A stretch of DNA of 64,000 nucleotides, taken from the NCBI RefSeq assembly GCF_017573545.1, contig NZ_JAGEOK010000046.1:1-64000 (forward strand), given 5' to 3'. The position numbers and the translations under genes were made by a program. Below the pieces are notes generated by a model. The model searched no databases. It worked only from the letters and a program-made list of their open reading frames with translations, and was not told the DNA's origin. This document shows, one piece after another, positions 30,162-38,446 of the stretch (position 1 is its first letter; each line of letters opens with the position of its first letter). Origin of the DNA: Actinomadura nitritigenes (GTDB lineage: Bacteria; Actinomycetota; Actinomycetes; Streptosporangiales; Streptosporangiaceae).

Positions 30162-33053
30162 ATGCCGGGCGACGGCGACCGGATCCTGTCGGAGGATCGG
30201 CTGCGCGGAGTGCTCGACCTGTTCGAACGGCTGCGCGAGCGGCCGCCGTGGCGCTGGCGGGAGCGGTTGCGGCCGCTGCTCCTGCTGCTTGGCCCGGCGG
30301 GGCCCGCCGCGCACGTCGCGGAGATGTTCAAGAACCGGTGCGAGCAGGAGCGCGCGCCCGTCTCGCACATCGCGGCCGACACCCCCGCCACGGACGTCGC
30401 GGGCGTGCTGCGCGAGGCGAAGCGGGAGCTGTCGCAGCCGAGCAGCCGGGCCCGCGGGGAGCCGGCGCTGCGGTTCCCGCTGCTGGAGATGGCGCTGTGG
30501 CTGCGGGACCTGCGGGAGATCCGGCTGGCCGGCGACCAGTCGCCGCCCCGGTACGCCTCCCCGTCGGAGCGGGAGAACTTCCAGCTCGTCCGGCGGCTCA
30601 CGCACCCGCCCGTCGGCGACAACGAGAACGCGCGGCGCCGGGAGCTGAACCGGGTGATCCGGGGGCGGGGCCGGGACGTCCTGCGCGACCTGGAGGAGCC
30701 GCGCAGCCGCACCGCGACCTTCCTGTCGTTCCTGGAGCAGATCGCGCCGATCGGCGTCGCGGTCGTCGCGCTGATCAGCGCCGGGACCGCCGCCGCGCTG
30801 GACCTGGCGTCCGCGGTGCTGGCGGCCGTGGTGGGGCTGGCGTTCGTGACGGTGCAGATCGTCGCGCGGACGCGCGGCTGGTACGGGGTCCGGCGGTTCG
30901 GCTGGTTCGTCGGGCAGCCGTACCTGCAGCGCGACTCCACCGGGTTCCTCGGCTTCGCCCTCAACGTGTTCGACCCGCGGCCCGTCGAGCCGGACGACCA
31001 CGCCGAGCAGCTCGACCTGCTGCTGGTCGCCGCGTTCCTGGAGGACCTGCGGCGCAACTACCGGCGCGACTACCGGCGGGCGGCGTGGGCGCGGGTCCGC
31101 TACCCGGTGCTGATCTTCGAGCATCTGGCGCCCGGGCATCCGGGCGTGGCGGTGATCGAGTACATCGAGCGGGTCCGCGCCGACAGCGGCGACGGCGCGG
31201 CGCCGCCCGGGTTCGATCCGCTGGTCGTCACCGCGGGCGTCGACCCGCGGACGCCCGCCGAGGACGGCCCTTCCGCCGCGGCCGGGCCCCGGCTGGTGGA
31301 CCGGCTCGCGCAGGCGGTCCGCGTCGACCTGTGGTCGGGGGAGCCGCAGAGCGTGTTCGCGGCGCGCGCGCTGTGGGACCGGTACTGGCGCGAGCAGCGG
31401 CGCGTGGGCGTCCTCGGGTCGCGGCGGGAGCTGCGCGTCGACATCACCCGCGACCCCGGCGGCGACATCCCGCCCGTCCGGCCGGTGCGGCGGCGGCCGC
31501 GGCTGACGCACCCCGCGCTGCCGTGGATCGCGATGGTCGCGGTCGCCGCCGCGTCGATCACCGTCATCTCCGTCCAGGTCGACCGGTACTGCTCGCCGTT
31601 CGGCATCAAGCGGACGGCGTCCGGCGAGTGCATCGGGATCACCGACGGGTCGTTCAAGTTCGGCGAGGCCAGCGACGGCGAGAACAACGACAACCGGCTG
31701 TCGTCGGTGCTCGGGCGGCTGAAGCGGCAGAACGACGCGGTGGCGCGGTCCGGCAAGCCGCACGCGACGATCGTCTACCTCGGGCCGATCACCGCCGACC
31801 CCGCCATCCAGAACCGGCAGCTCGACCTGCTCGCCGGCGCCGAGGGCGAGCTGGTCGGCCTGGCGATGGCGCAGGAGGAGTTCAACGCGGCCAGCCAGAG
31901 CCTGCGGATGCGGGTGCTCGTCGCGAACGCGGGCGCCCGGTTCCAGCACGCCCGGCAGGTCGCCGGGCAGATCCGCGAGCTGGCGCTGAAGGACCGGTCC
32001 GTCGTCGCGGTCGTCGGGTTCGAGCAGAGCCGCGCCGAGACCCAGGACGCGATCAAGGTGCTGTCGACGGCGGCGCTGCCGATGGTCGGCACCGCCAACA
32101 GCTACAACGAGACGGGGATGCTCGGCCACGACGCGGGCTTCTCCCCGTACTACTTCCGCCTCGCACCGCCGAACCGGCGGCTGGCGCAGCACGCCGCCTA
32201 CTGGGCGAGCCGCGGGCAGGTCGGGGGCGAGCGGGCCCGCACCGTGGACGTCATCTACAACGCCGACCCCCACGACCTGTACAGCAGGGACCTGGCCGCG
32301 TCCTTCAAGAGCTCCTTCACCGGATACGTGAAGGGAGGGCAGGTCGTCGTCCGCGACTACGACAGCCCGGGGAACCTCGGCAAGACCGTCCACGAGCTGT
32401 GCCGCAGGCCGCCGGACCTGTTCTACTACGCGGGCCGCTCGGACGAGTTCCGCACCTTCACCAACGTCCTCCAGCACACCTGCCCCAGCGGGCAGATCGT
32501 CCTGGCCGACGACGAGATCGCCAAATACGTCAGCGACAACGCCCCGCAGATCGGCCGGGTCGCCACGTTCCGGCTGTTCTACATGCCGCTCGCCGCGCAC
32601 GAGGCGTGGACGGACGCGTGGGTCGGCGACCGCCGCAACGTGTTCTTCAACGCCTATCCCGGCGCCGTCGACTCGATCATCGGGAAGAACGCGCCCCGCG
32701 ACCTGCGGCCGTCGGAGACCCGCGCCGCCGTCAGCTACGACGCCGCGTCGATGATCGGGTTCGTGGCGGGCCAGGTCTTCACCGCGCAGGCGGCGCCGCC
32801 GACCGCGGGCGGCGTGTTCGCGGCGCTGGACGACCCGGGCGAGGGCCCGCTGTGGAACGGGGCGAGCGGCGTCCTCACGTTCACCGGCCGCGCCGACGGC
32901 CACGTGGTGGTGGACAAGCCCGTCCTGCTCGCCACGGTCCGCCCGGACGGCGCCGTCGAGGTCAAGGAGGTCTGCGGGCGGCTCGTCACCGGCCACCAGG
33001 CCCGCGCGGACTGCCCGGCGGCCGACGGCGCGCCGTCCGAACCGTCCCGCTGA
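30162..33053 (+). CDS. Receptor-like membrane protein with extracellular solute-binding domain
   Basis: A 963-residue protein. Residues 1-180 are cytoplasmic and helical (LRGVLDLFERLRERPPWRW...). Two hydrophobic helices sit at about 192-232 (IAPIGVAVVALISAG, VLAAVVGLAFVTVQIV). A 220-residue basic cytoplasmic part follows. A third helix is at about 453-473 (LPWIAMVAVAAASITVISV). The C-terminal 490 residues face out and look like a type 1 periplasmic binding protein, as in branched-chain amino acid receptors: ATIVYLGPIT, VGLAMAQEEFNAA, VVAVVGFEQSRAETQDAIKVL, PMVGTANSYN and VDVIYNADPHDLYSRDL. No ABC permease or ATPase lies nearby, so it is not an ordinary transporter subunit. ATG at 30162 has gagggg seven bases upstream. 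A transmembrane sensor with an unknown output is the best inference. Confidence 0.8.
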   Translation: MPGDGDRILSEDRLRGVLDLFERLRERPPWRWRERLRPLLLLLGPAGPAAHVAEMFKNRCEQERAPVSHIAADTPATDVAGVLREAKRELSQPSSRARGEPALRFPLLEMALWLRDLREIRLAGDQSPPRYASPSERENFQLVRRLTHPPVGDNENARRRELNRVIRGRGRDVLRDLEEPRSRTATFLSFLEQIAPIGVAVVALISAGTAAALDLASAVLAAVVGLAFVTVQIVARTRGWYGVRRFGWFVGQPYLQRDSTGFLGFALNVFDPRPVEPDDHAEQLDLLLVAAFLEDLRRNYRRDYRRAAWARVRYPVLIFEHLAPGHPGVAVIEYIERVRADSGDGAAPPGFDPLVVTAGVDPRTPAEDGPSAAAGPRLVDRLAQAVRVDLWSGEPQSVFAARALWDRYWREQRRVGVLGSRRELRVDITRDPGGDIPPVRPVRRRPRLTHPALPWIAMVAVAAASITVISVQVDRYCSPFGIKRTASGECIGITDGSFKFGEASDGENNDNRLSSVLGRLKRQNDAVARSGKPHATIVYLGPITADPAIQNRQLDLLAGAEGELVGLAMAQEEFNAASQSLRMRVLVANAGARFQHARQVAGQIRELALKDRSVVAVVGFEQSRAETQDAIKVLSTAALPMVGTANSYNETGMLGHDAGFSPYYFRLAPPNRRLAQHAAYWASRGQVGGERARTVDVIYNADPHDLYSRDLAASFKSSFTGYVKGGQVVVRDYDSPGNLGKTVHELCRRPPDLFYYAGRSDEFRTFTNVLQHTCPSGQIVLADDEIAKYVSDNAPQIGRVATFRLFYMPLAAHEAWTDAWVGDRRNVFFNAYPGAVDSIIGKNAPRDLRPSETRAAVSYDAASMIGFVAGQVFTAQAAPPTAGGVFAALDDPGEGPLWNGASGVLTFTGRADGHVVVDKPVLLATVRPDGAVEVKEVCGRLVTGHQARADCPAADGAPSEPSR

Positions 33054-33091
33054 GGGCGCACGGGGCCCCGAAGCCCGCCGAGGGCGCACGA

Positions 33092-33122
33092 AGGCCCCCG
33101 GTTCCGTGTGAACCGGGGGCCT
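33092..33122. terminator. Bidirectional terminator
   Basis: Aggcccccggtt / aaccgggggcct, a perfect 12-bp dyad with a 7-base loop, between the receptor-like gene and the convergent citA. Confidence 0.8.
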
Positions 33123-33172
33123 CAGGCGCGTTCAGCGGGGGGAGGGAGCCGGCGCGTCAGCCGGCCGTGCGA

Positions 33173-34282
33173 TCAAGCACCGCGCTTGAGGACCTCCGCC
33201 GCCCCGGCGACGTCGTCGATCGACCGGGTGCCCGGCCCGACGTACCGGGCGCTCGGCCGGACGAGGCGGCCGGTGCGCTTCTGCTCCAGGATGTGCGCGG
33301 CCCACCCGGCGGTCCGGCCGCAGGTGAACATCGCGGGCATCATCGCGGTCGGGACCTCGGCGAAGTCCAGGATGACCGCGGCCCAGAACTCCACGTTCGT
33401 CTCGATCGGGCGGTCGGGGCGGCGCTCGCGCAGCTCGGCGAGGGCGGCGTCCTCCAGGGCCTTCGCGGCCTCGAAGCGCGGCGCGTCCAGCTCCTTGGCG
33501 GTGCGGCGCAGCACCCGGGCGCGCGGGTCCTCGGCGCGGTACACGCGGTGGCCGAAGCCCATCAGCCGGTCGCCGGAGTCGAGGATGTCGGCGACGACCT
33601 TGCGGGCGTCGCCGAGCTGCTCGACCTTCTCGATCATCGGCAGGACGCGGGCCGGGGCGCCGCCGTGCAGCGGGCCCGACATGGCGCCGATCGCGCCGGA
33701 GATGCTCGCCGCCACGTCGGCGCCGGTGGAGGCGATGACGCGGGCGGTGAAGGTGGAGGCGTTCATGCCGTGCTCGGCGGCGGAGACCCAGTACGCGTCG
33801 ATGGCCCGGACGTGCTTCGGGTCGGGCTCACCGCGCCAGCGGACCATGAACCGCTCGGTGATGGTCGAGGCCTCGTCGATCCGGCTCTGCGGGACCATCG
33901 GGACGCCGATGCCGCGCGCCGACTGGGCGACGAACGACAGCGCGGTCACCGACACCCGGGCGAGGTCGGCGCGGGCCTGCTCGTCGGAGATGTCGAGCAG
34001 CGGCTTCATCCCGTAGGCGGGGGCGAGGGTGGGGAGCGCGCTCTGCACGTCCACCCGGACGTCGCCGGAGGTGACCGGCAGGACGTGCGGGTCGGCGGGG
34101 GCCAGCCCCGGGTCGAAGCTGTCGTCGACCAGGAGTCCCCAGGCGTCGCCGAAGGAGACGCGGCCGACGAGCTCCTCGATGTCGACGCCCCGGTAGCGGA
34201 GGGCGCCGCCCTCCTTGTCCGGTTCGGCGATCTCGGTCTCGAAGGCGACGACCCCCTCAAGACCGGGTTTGAAGTCGGACAT
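33173..34282 (-). CDS. citA: Citrate synthase 2
   Basis: Condenses acetyl-CoA and oxaloacetate into citrate in the TCA cycle. At 369 residues it belongs to the short actinobacterial citrate synthase 2 type. Catalytic residues fit: H171 in SAAEHGMNAS and H245 in GFGHRVYRAEDPR. The substrate block MPAMFTCGRTAGWAAHILEQ near the C-terminus is also typical. ATG at 34282 (MSDFKPGLEG) has gcagga upstream, so the longer frame to 34381 is not used. It is divergent from pdxH across a 126-bp region holding an 8-bp dyad. Expression may thus be linked to vitamin B6 synthesis. Confidence 0.95.
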   Translation of the reverse strand: MSDFKPGLEGVVAFETEIAEPDKEGGALRYRGVDIEELVGRVSFGDAWGLLVDDSFDPGLAPADPHVLPVTSGDVRVDVQSALPTLAPAYGMKPLLDISDEQARADLARVSVTALSFVAQSARGIGVPMVPQSRIDEASTITERFMVRWRGEPDPKHVRAIDAYWVSAAEHGMNASTFTARVIASTGADVAASISGAIGAMSGPLHGGAPARVLPMIEKVEQLGDARKVVADILDSGDRLMGFGHRVYRAEDPRARVLRRTAKELDAPRFEAAKALEDAALAELRERRPDRPIETNVEFWAAVILDFAEVPTAMMPAMFTCGRTAGWAAHILEQKRTGRLVRPSARYVGPGTRSIDDVAGAAEVLKRGA

Positions 34283-34312
34283 GTCGTCCTGCCTTTCGTC
34301 CCCAACTGTTGA

Positions 34313-34349
34313 TAAGGCGGTGTCGTGCCATTGAACCCTGTCCGCCTTA
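34313..34349. promoter_or_regulatory. Inverted repeat between citA and pdxH
   Basis: TAAGGCGG (34313-34320) and CCGCCTTA (34342-34349), a perfect 8-bp dyad with a 21-base gap (centre-to-centre about 29 bp), lie in the divergent promoter region. It could be an operator for both genes. Confidence 0.4.
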
Positions 34350-34408
34350 CCGACCAGTACCCAGGTCCATGTGAGATGCACAATCCCCAGGTGAGAGGCT
34401 CAGACGCT

Positions 34409-35146
34409 GTGAATTCCCCAACGCCCGACCCCGCACGGCTCCGCAGGTCCTACGAGGGCGGCGAGCTGGCGGAGGCGGCCCTCCCCGCCGATCCGCTCGC
34501 GCTGTTCGCCGCGTGGTTCGCCGACGTGCACGCCGCCGGGCTCCCGGAACCGAACGCGATGGTGCTGGCCACGGCGTCCGCGGACGGCGTCCCGAGCGCC
34601 CGGACGGTGCTGCTGAAGGGGTACGGGCCGCACGGGTTCCGCTTCTTCACCAACCTCACCTCCGCCAAGGGCCGTGAACTGGCGGAGAACCCGCGCGCGG
34701 GGCTCGTCTTCCCGTGGCACGCGATGCACCGGCAGGTGCGCGTCGCCGGCCCGGCGTTCGCGCTGTCCCGGGACGAGTCGGAGGCGTACTTCCGGACCCG
34801 TCCCTACGGGTCGCGGATCGGCGCGTGGGCGAGCGAGCACCAGTCCGGGGTGATCGCGGACCGCTCGGTGCTGGAGCGGCGGTTCGCCGAACTCGCCGAG
34901 CGGTGGCCGGATCCGGCCACCGAGCCGGGCGGCGGCGCGGTCGCGGAGGGCGACGCGGTGCCGCTGCCGGACTTCTGGGGCGGGTACCGGGTCGTCCCGG
35001 AGGCCATCGAGTTCTGGCAGGGGAGGCGCGACCGGCTGCACGACCGCATCCGGTACCGGCGGACGGCGCTGGACGATCAGGGCCGTCCCCTGGACGCCGA
35101 CCCGGACGCGGCCGGGCGGTGGGTGACGGAGAGACTGTCTCCGTGA
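34409..35146 (+). CDS. pdxH: Pyridoxamine 5'-phosphate oxidase
   Basis: An FMN enzyme that oxidises pyridoxine or pyridoxamine 5'-phosphate to PLP; 245 residues. Conserved parts: LRRSYEGGELAEAAL (start), ARTVLLKGYGPHGFRFFTN (FMN binding), GLVFPWHAMHRQVRVAG, FRTRPYGSRIGAWASEHQS (substrate and FMN phosphate), FWGGYRVVPEAIEFWQG, and the C-terminal DRIRYRR. GTG at 34409 is chosen because the family has only 10 to 15 residues before RRxY, and gagagg lies upstream; GTG 34391 and ATG 34376 are alternatives. The stop overlaps the GTG of the MFS gene by four bases (GTGA), so translation is coupled. Confidence 0.95.
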   Translation: MNSPTPDPARLRRSYEGGELAEAALPADPLALFAAWFADVHAAGLPEPNAMVLATASADGVPSARTVLLKGYGPHGFRFFTNLTSAKGRELAENPRAGLVFPWHAMHRQVRVAGPAFALSRDESEAYFRTRPYGSRIGAWASEHQSGVIADRSVLERRFAELAERWPDPATEPGGGAVAEGDAVPLPDFWGGYRVVPEAIEFWQGRRDRLHDRIRYRRTALDDQGRPLDADPDAAGRWVTERLSP

Positions 35147-36573
35147 CACCGGAACAGCAGCCGACCCCCGCCTACGCTCCTGACACCCCCGGAGAGGAAG
35201 CCGCGGACGCGTCCGCGGGCGAGTCCGAGAGCCGACCCGGGGAATCCGGGGAAGCAGAGGAACCCGAGGAACCCGGCGGGCCGCGCGCCGGCTCGCGATC
35301 GGAGGAGCGGGGCCGCCGCGGCATGGTCCGGCGGCTCGCGATCGACACCCGCCCCCTCGGCCACCCCGCCTACCGCCGGCTGTGGCTCGGGCAGGGCGTG
35401 TCGTTCATCGGCTTCCAGGTCACCGCGGTGGCGGTGCCCGTCCAGGTCTACGACATGACCGGGTCGTCGTTCTGGGTCGGCGTGCTCGGGCTCGTCAACC
35501 TCGTCCCGCTGATCGTGTTCGGGCTGTGGGGCGGCGCGGTCGCCGACCACATGGACCGGCGCAGGCTGCTGTTCTCCTCGTCCTGCGTGATGTGGGGCGC
35601 CACGCTGCTGCTGCTCGTCCAGGCGCTGCTGCACCTGGAGAGCCTGCCGCTGATCATGGCGGTGGTGGCGGTGCAGGCGACCGGGTTCGCGGTGTCGTCG
35701 CCGACCCGCAGCGCGATCATCCCGCGGCTGGTGGACACGTCCCTCGTCCCGGCCGCCAACACGCTGAACTTCACCGCCAGCCAGGTCGGGATGCTCGCCG
35801 GACCGCTGTTCGCCGGCGTGATCCTGGCCCGCTGGAGCTACGGCGCCGCCTACGGGATGGACGCGGCGCTGTTCACCGTCGGGCTGTGGGCGGCGCTGCG
35901 GCTGCCGGCGATCCCGCCGCTCGGCGAGATCGCCGGCACGCCCGGGCTGCGGTCGGTGATCGACGGGCTGCGCTACCTCGGCACCCAGCCGGTGCTGCTG
36001 ATGTCGTTCGTCGTCGACATCATCGCGATGGGCGTCGCGATGCCGCGCGCGCTGTTCCCCGAGCTGGCCGAGACCCGGTTCGGCGGCGAGGGCGCGGTCG
36101 GCTACCTGTTCGCCGCGATCGCGGTCGGCGCGTTCCTCGGCGGGCTGATCTCCGGCTGGATCGGCCGCGTGCACCGGCAGGGGATCGCGCTGGTGGTGTC
36201 GATCGTCGTGTGGGGCCTCGCCGTGGCCGCCGCGGGCCTCGCGCACCAGCTCTGGCTGGCGGTGCTGCTGCTCGCCGTCGGCGGCGCCGCCGACCTGGTG
36301 TCGTCGGTGTTCCGGCAGACGATGCTCCAGACGTACGCGCCCGACGAGATGCGCGGCCGCCTCCAGGGCGTGTTCACCGTCGTCGTCGCGGGCGGTCCCC
36401 GGCTCGGCGACGTGCGGGCGGGCGCGGTCGCGAGCGTCGCCGGCGCCACCGCGTCCTGGGTCGGCGGCGGCATCGCCTGCGCCGTCCTGGTGGTCGCGGT
36501 CGCCCTGCTCGTCCCGGCCCTCCTCCGCTACGACACTGCGTCTTCGCGATCCCGGCCGAAGGGCCTCGCCTAG
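35143..36573 (+). CDS. MFS transporter with acidic N-terminal tail
   Basis: A 12-helix MFS protein of 476 residues, of the MFS_3/EntS-like group. The first 65 residues are acidic and disordered (GEAEEPEEPGGP). Then HPAYRRLWLGQGVSFIGFQVTAVAVPVQVYDMT and GLWGGAVADHMDRRRLL (motif A) mark the fold. The start GTG at 35143 overlaps the pdxH stop (GTGA), so the two form one operon; whether it exports a B6-related compound is unknown. Upstream residues in the longer frame are shadows of pdxH. A 132-bp gap with a hairpin at 36627-36659 separates it from the convergent udgX. Confidence 0.9.
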   Translation: MTPEQQPTPAYAPDTPGEEAADASAGESESRPGESGEAEEPEEPGGPRAGSRSEERGRRGMVRRLAIDTRPLGHPAYRRLWLGQGVSFIGFQVTAVAVPVQVYDMTGSSFWVGVLGLVNLVPLIVFGLWGGAVADHMDRRRLLFSSSCVMWGATLLLLVQALLHLESLPLIMAVVAVQATGFAVSSPTRSAIIPRLVDTSLVPAANTLNFTASQVGMLAGPLFAGVILARWSYGAAYGMDAALFTVGLWAALRLPAIPPLGEIAGTPGLRSVIDGLRYLGTQPVLLMSFVVDIIAMGVAMPRALFPELAETRFGGEGAVGYLFAAIAVGAFLGGLISGWIGRVHRQGIALVVSIVVWGLAVAAAGLAHQLWLAVLLLAVGGAADLVSSVFRQTMLQTYAPDEMRGRLQGVFTVVVAGGPRLGDVRAGAVASVAGATASWVGGGIACAVLVVAVALLVPALLRYDTASSRSRPKGLA

Positions 36574-36626
36574 CGGCTCGACCCTTGACCATGCTCGGGC
36601 GAGCGCGGCATCGCTTCGCGATCTTC

Positions 36627-36659
36627 CCGGTGACGCTCGCCTCCGGCTCGCCTCACCGG
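36627..36659. terminator. Hairpin between MFS and udgX
   Basis: CCGGTGA / TCACCGG, a perfect 7-bp dyad, with a 19-base GC-rich loop, lies between the convergent genes. A shorter dyad ATCGC-TTC-GCGAT is at 36610-36622. Confidence 0.5.
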
Positions 36660-36705
36660 TCAGGTAACGCGCTCGCGCGGCGGCTGGGGCCCGCCCCGCA
36701 GCGGC

Positions 36706-37410
36706 CTAGCGGAGGGCTTGGGCGGCGATCCTGAGGTCGTCGAGCAGGCCGGCGTACACGGCGTCGCGGTCCTCGGCGCGCAGCACGGCGGACGGGTGGA
36801 TCGTCGCGACGACCTGGGTGTCCGCGTCGCCGGGCGGGGTCGCGTCGATCTTCCGCCCGGCGGCGGGGGTGCCGATCGTCTCCAGGTCGGGGAGGGCGAG
36901 CAGCCGCCCGCGCAGCTTCGTCACCCGGAACGACGAGCCCAGCAGCGCCTTGCCGGCGGTCGCGCCGAGCGCGACGACCACGTCCGGGTCCAGGGTCCGC
37001 AGCTCGGCCAGCAGCCAGGGGCGGCACGCGCGCATCTCGCCCGCGTTCGGCGTCTCGTGGATGCGCCGCTTCCCGCCCGCTTGCCGCTTGAACTTGAAGT
37101 GCTTGACGGCGTTGGTGACGTAGACGTCGCCGCGCTCGATCCCGGCCTCCTCCAGCGCGCGGTCCAGGACGCGTCCGGCGGGGCCGACGAACGGGTGGCC
37201 CCGGCGGTCCTCCTGGTCGCCGGGCTGCTCGCCGATCAGCACGACCCGTCCGCCGGACGAGCCCTCGCCGAACACCGTCTGGGTGGCGTTCTCGTAGAGG
37301 CCGCAGCCCCGGCAGCCGGCCGCCGCGCGGCGCAGCGCGTCCAGATCGGAGCGCTCGGCGGGGGAGGCCGGCAGGTACGGCTCGGCGTCGTGGGAAGTTT
37401 CCGCGTTCAT
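36706..37410 (-). CDS. udgX: UdgX-type uracil-DNA glycosylase
   Basis: A DNA repair protein that removes uracil and, in the UdgX class, forms a covalent link to the abasic site. At 234 residues it has motif A GEQPGDQED (60-68) and the diagnostic R-loop KRRIH at 114-118; H118 is the equivalent of the nucleophile H109 known in M. smegmatis UdgX. HPSAVLR near the C-terminus is motif B. C33 and C36 (CRGC), with C129, are likely [4Fe-4S] ligands. ATG at 37410 has gggaaa upstream. It is divergent from ideR, so repair and iron control share a promoter region of about 100 bp. Confidence 0.95.
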   Translation of the reverse strand: MNAETSHDAEPYLPASPAERSDLDALRRAAAGCRGCGLYENATQTVFGEGSSGGRVVLIGEQPGDQEDRRGHPFVGPAGRVLDRALEEAGIERGDVYVTNAVKHFKFKRQAGGKRRIHETPNAGEMRACRPWLLAELRTLDPDVVVALGATAGKALLGSSFRVTKLRGRLLALPDLETIGTPAAGRKIDATPPGDADTQVVATIHPSAVLRAEDRDAVYAGLLDDLRIAAQALR

Positions 37411-37510
37411 CTCGCGTTTCCCCGTACCCGCCGTCTCCGGGATATTCGCGCGATCCGGCGACGAGGGGCCCGAGCAAGTAGACTTCAAGGCCATAAGACT
37501 GGAGGGAGCT

Positions 37511-38212
37511 GTGACCTCACACGGCCTGATCGATACCACGGAGATGTATCTCCGGACGGTGTTCGAGCTCGAAGAGGAGGGGATCATCCCCCTTCGCGCG
37601 CGCATCGCCGAGCGGCTCTCCCAGAGCGGCCCGACGGTGAGCCAGACGGTCGCGCGGATGGAGCGCGACGGGCTGCTGCGGGTCGAGGGCGATCGGCACC
37701 TCGAGCTGACCGACAGCGGCCGCGGCCTGGCCACCCGCGTGATGCGCAAGCACAGGCTCGCCGAGTGCCTGCTGGTCAACGTCATCGGACTGCCCTGGGA
37801 GGACGTCCACATCGAGGCGTGCCGGTGGGAGCACGTGATGTCGGAGGAGGTCGAGCGGCGGCTGGTCGCGCTGCTGGACAACCCGACCACCTGCCCGCAC
37901 GGCAACCCGATCCCCGGCCTGGACGAGCTGGGCGGCCACGGCGGGGACGACGCCGCCGCGCCGCTGTCGGTGATGACCGCGGTCGCGAGCGCGTCGGGCG
38001 CCGCCGCCGTCGTCCGGCGGATCAGCGAGCAGGTGCAGATGGACAGCGACCTGATGCTTAGACTCAAGCAAATAGGGATACAACCGGGACGAGAGGTGAC
38101 TCTCCGGGCGACCGATGACGGGGTGCGGGTGACCTGTGACGACGAGGCCGACGGTGCTGCGACGGAGCTGCCGCGCGACATCGCCGAGCACGTCTTCGTC
38201 AGCAGGCGCTAG
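37511..38212 (+). CDS. ideR: Iron-dependent repressor IdeR/DtxR
   Basis: A metal-dependent repressor of iron-uptake and siderophore genes, 233 residues. The DNA-binding part includes IDTTEMYLRTVFELEEEGI and SGPTVSQTVARMERDGLL. All metal ligands of DtxR are present, shifted by two: M12, H81, E85, H100, C104, E107 and H108. The C-terminal SH3-like part runs from about 140 to 233 and includes GREVTLRATDDGVRVTC. GTG at 37511 has ggaggg upstream. It is divergent from udgX. The function is very likely iron sensing, as in M. tuberculosis IdeR and Streptomyces DmdR1. Confidence 0.95.
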   Translation: MTSHGLIDTTEMYLRTVFELEEEGIIPLRARIAERLSQSGPTVSQTVARMERDGLLRVEGDRHLELTDSGRGLATRVMRKHRLAECLLVNVIGLPWEDVHIEACRWEHVMSEEVERRLVALLDNPTTCPHGNPIPGLDELGGHGGDDAAAPLSVMTAVASASGAAAVVRRISEQVQMDSDLMLRLKQIGIQPGREVTLRATDDGVRVTCDDEADGAATELPRDIAEHVFVSRR

Positions 38213-38306
38213 CGCGGTCGGCGTGCCGCCCCCCGCCCCCGCCGCGGCGGTCTATACCGAAGATCTCCATACCATCGCGCCGTTCGGGCGTATCCCGGCG
38301 GCGGGT

Positions 38307-38325
38307 TCGTCGTTCAATACGACGA
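38307..38325. promoter_or_regulatory. Inverted repeat upstream of PAS-GAF phosphatase
   Basis: TCGTCGT-TCAAT-ACGACGA, a perfect 7-bp dyad, lies 120 bp before the phosphatase start in the 234-bp gap after ideR. No second site is seen. It may be an operator or leader hairpin. Confidence 0.35.
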
Positions 38326-38446
38326 GGAGAACACGTACGAGGACCGCGCCGCGACGCCCGGTGATCACCGCTGCGGGCGGTGCGGCCCGGCCGCGCGGAC
38401 GCGACGCGGCCCCCGGCGGGACCGCGACTGTGATCGGGATGGGGAG

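Noticed and set aside
36601..36625. Sequence gcatcgcttcgcgatcttc, similar to part of the interspersed repeat
   Set aside because: Match is too short, and the end sequences of the repeat family are missing.
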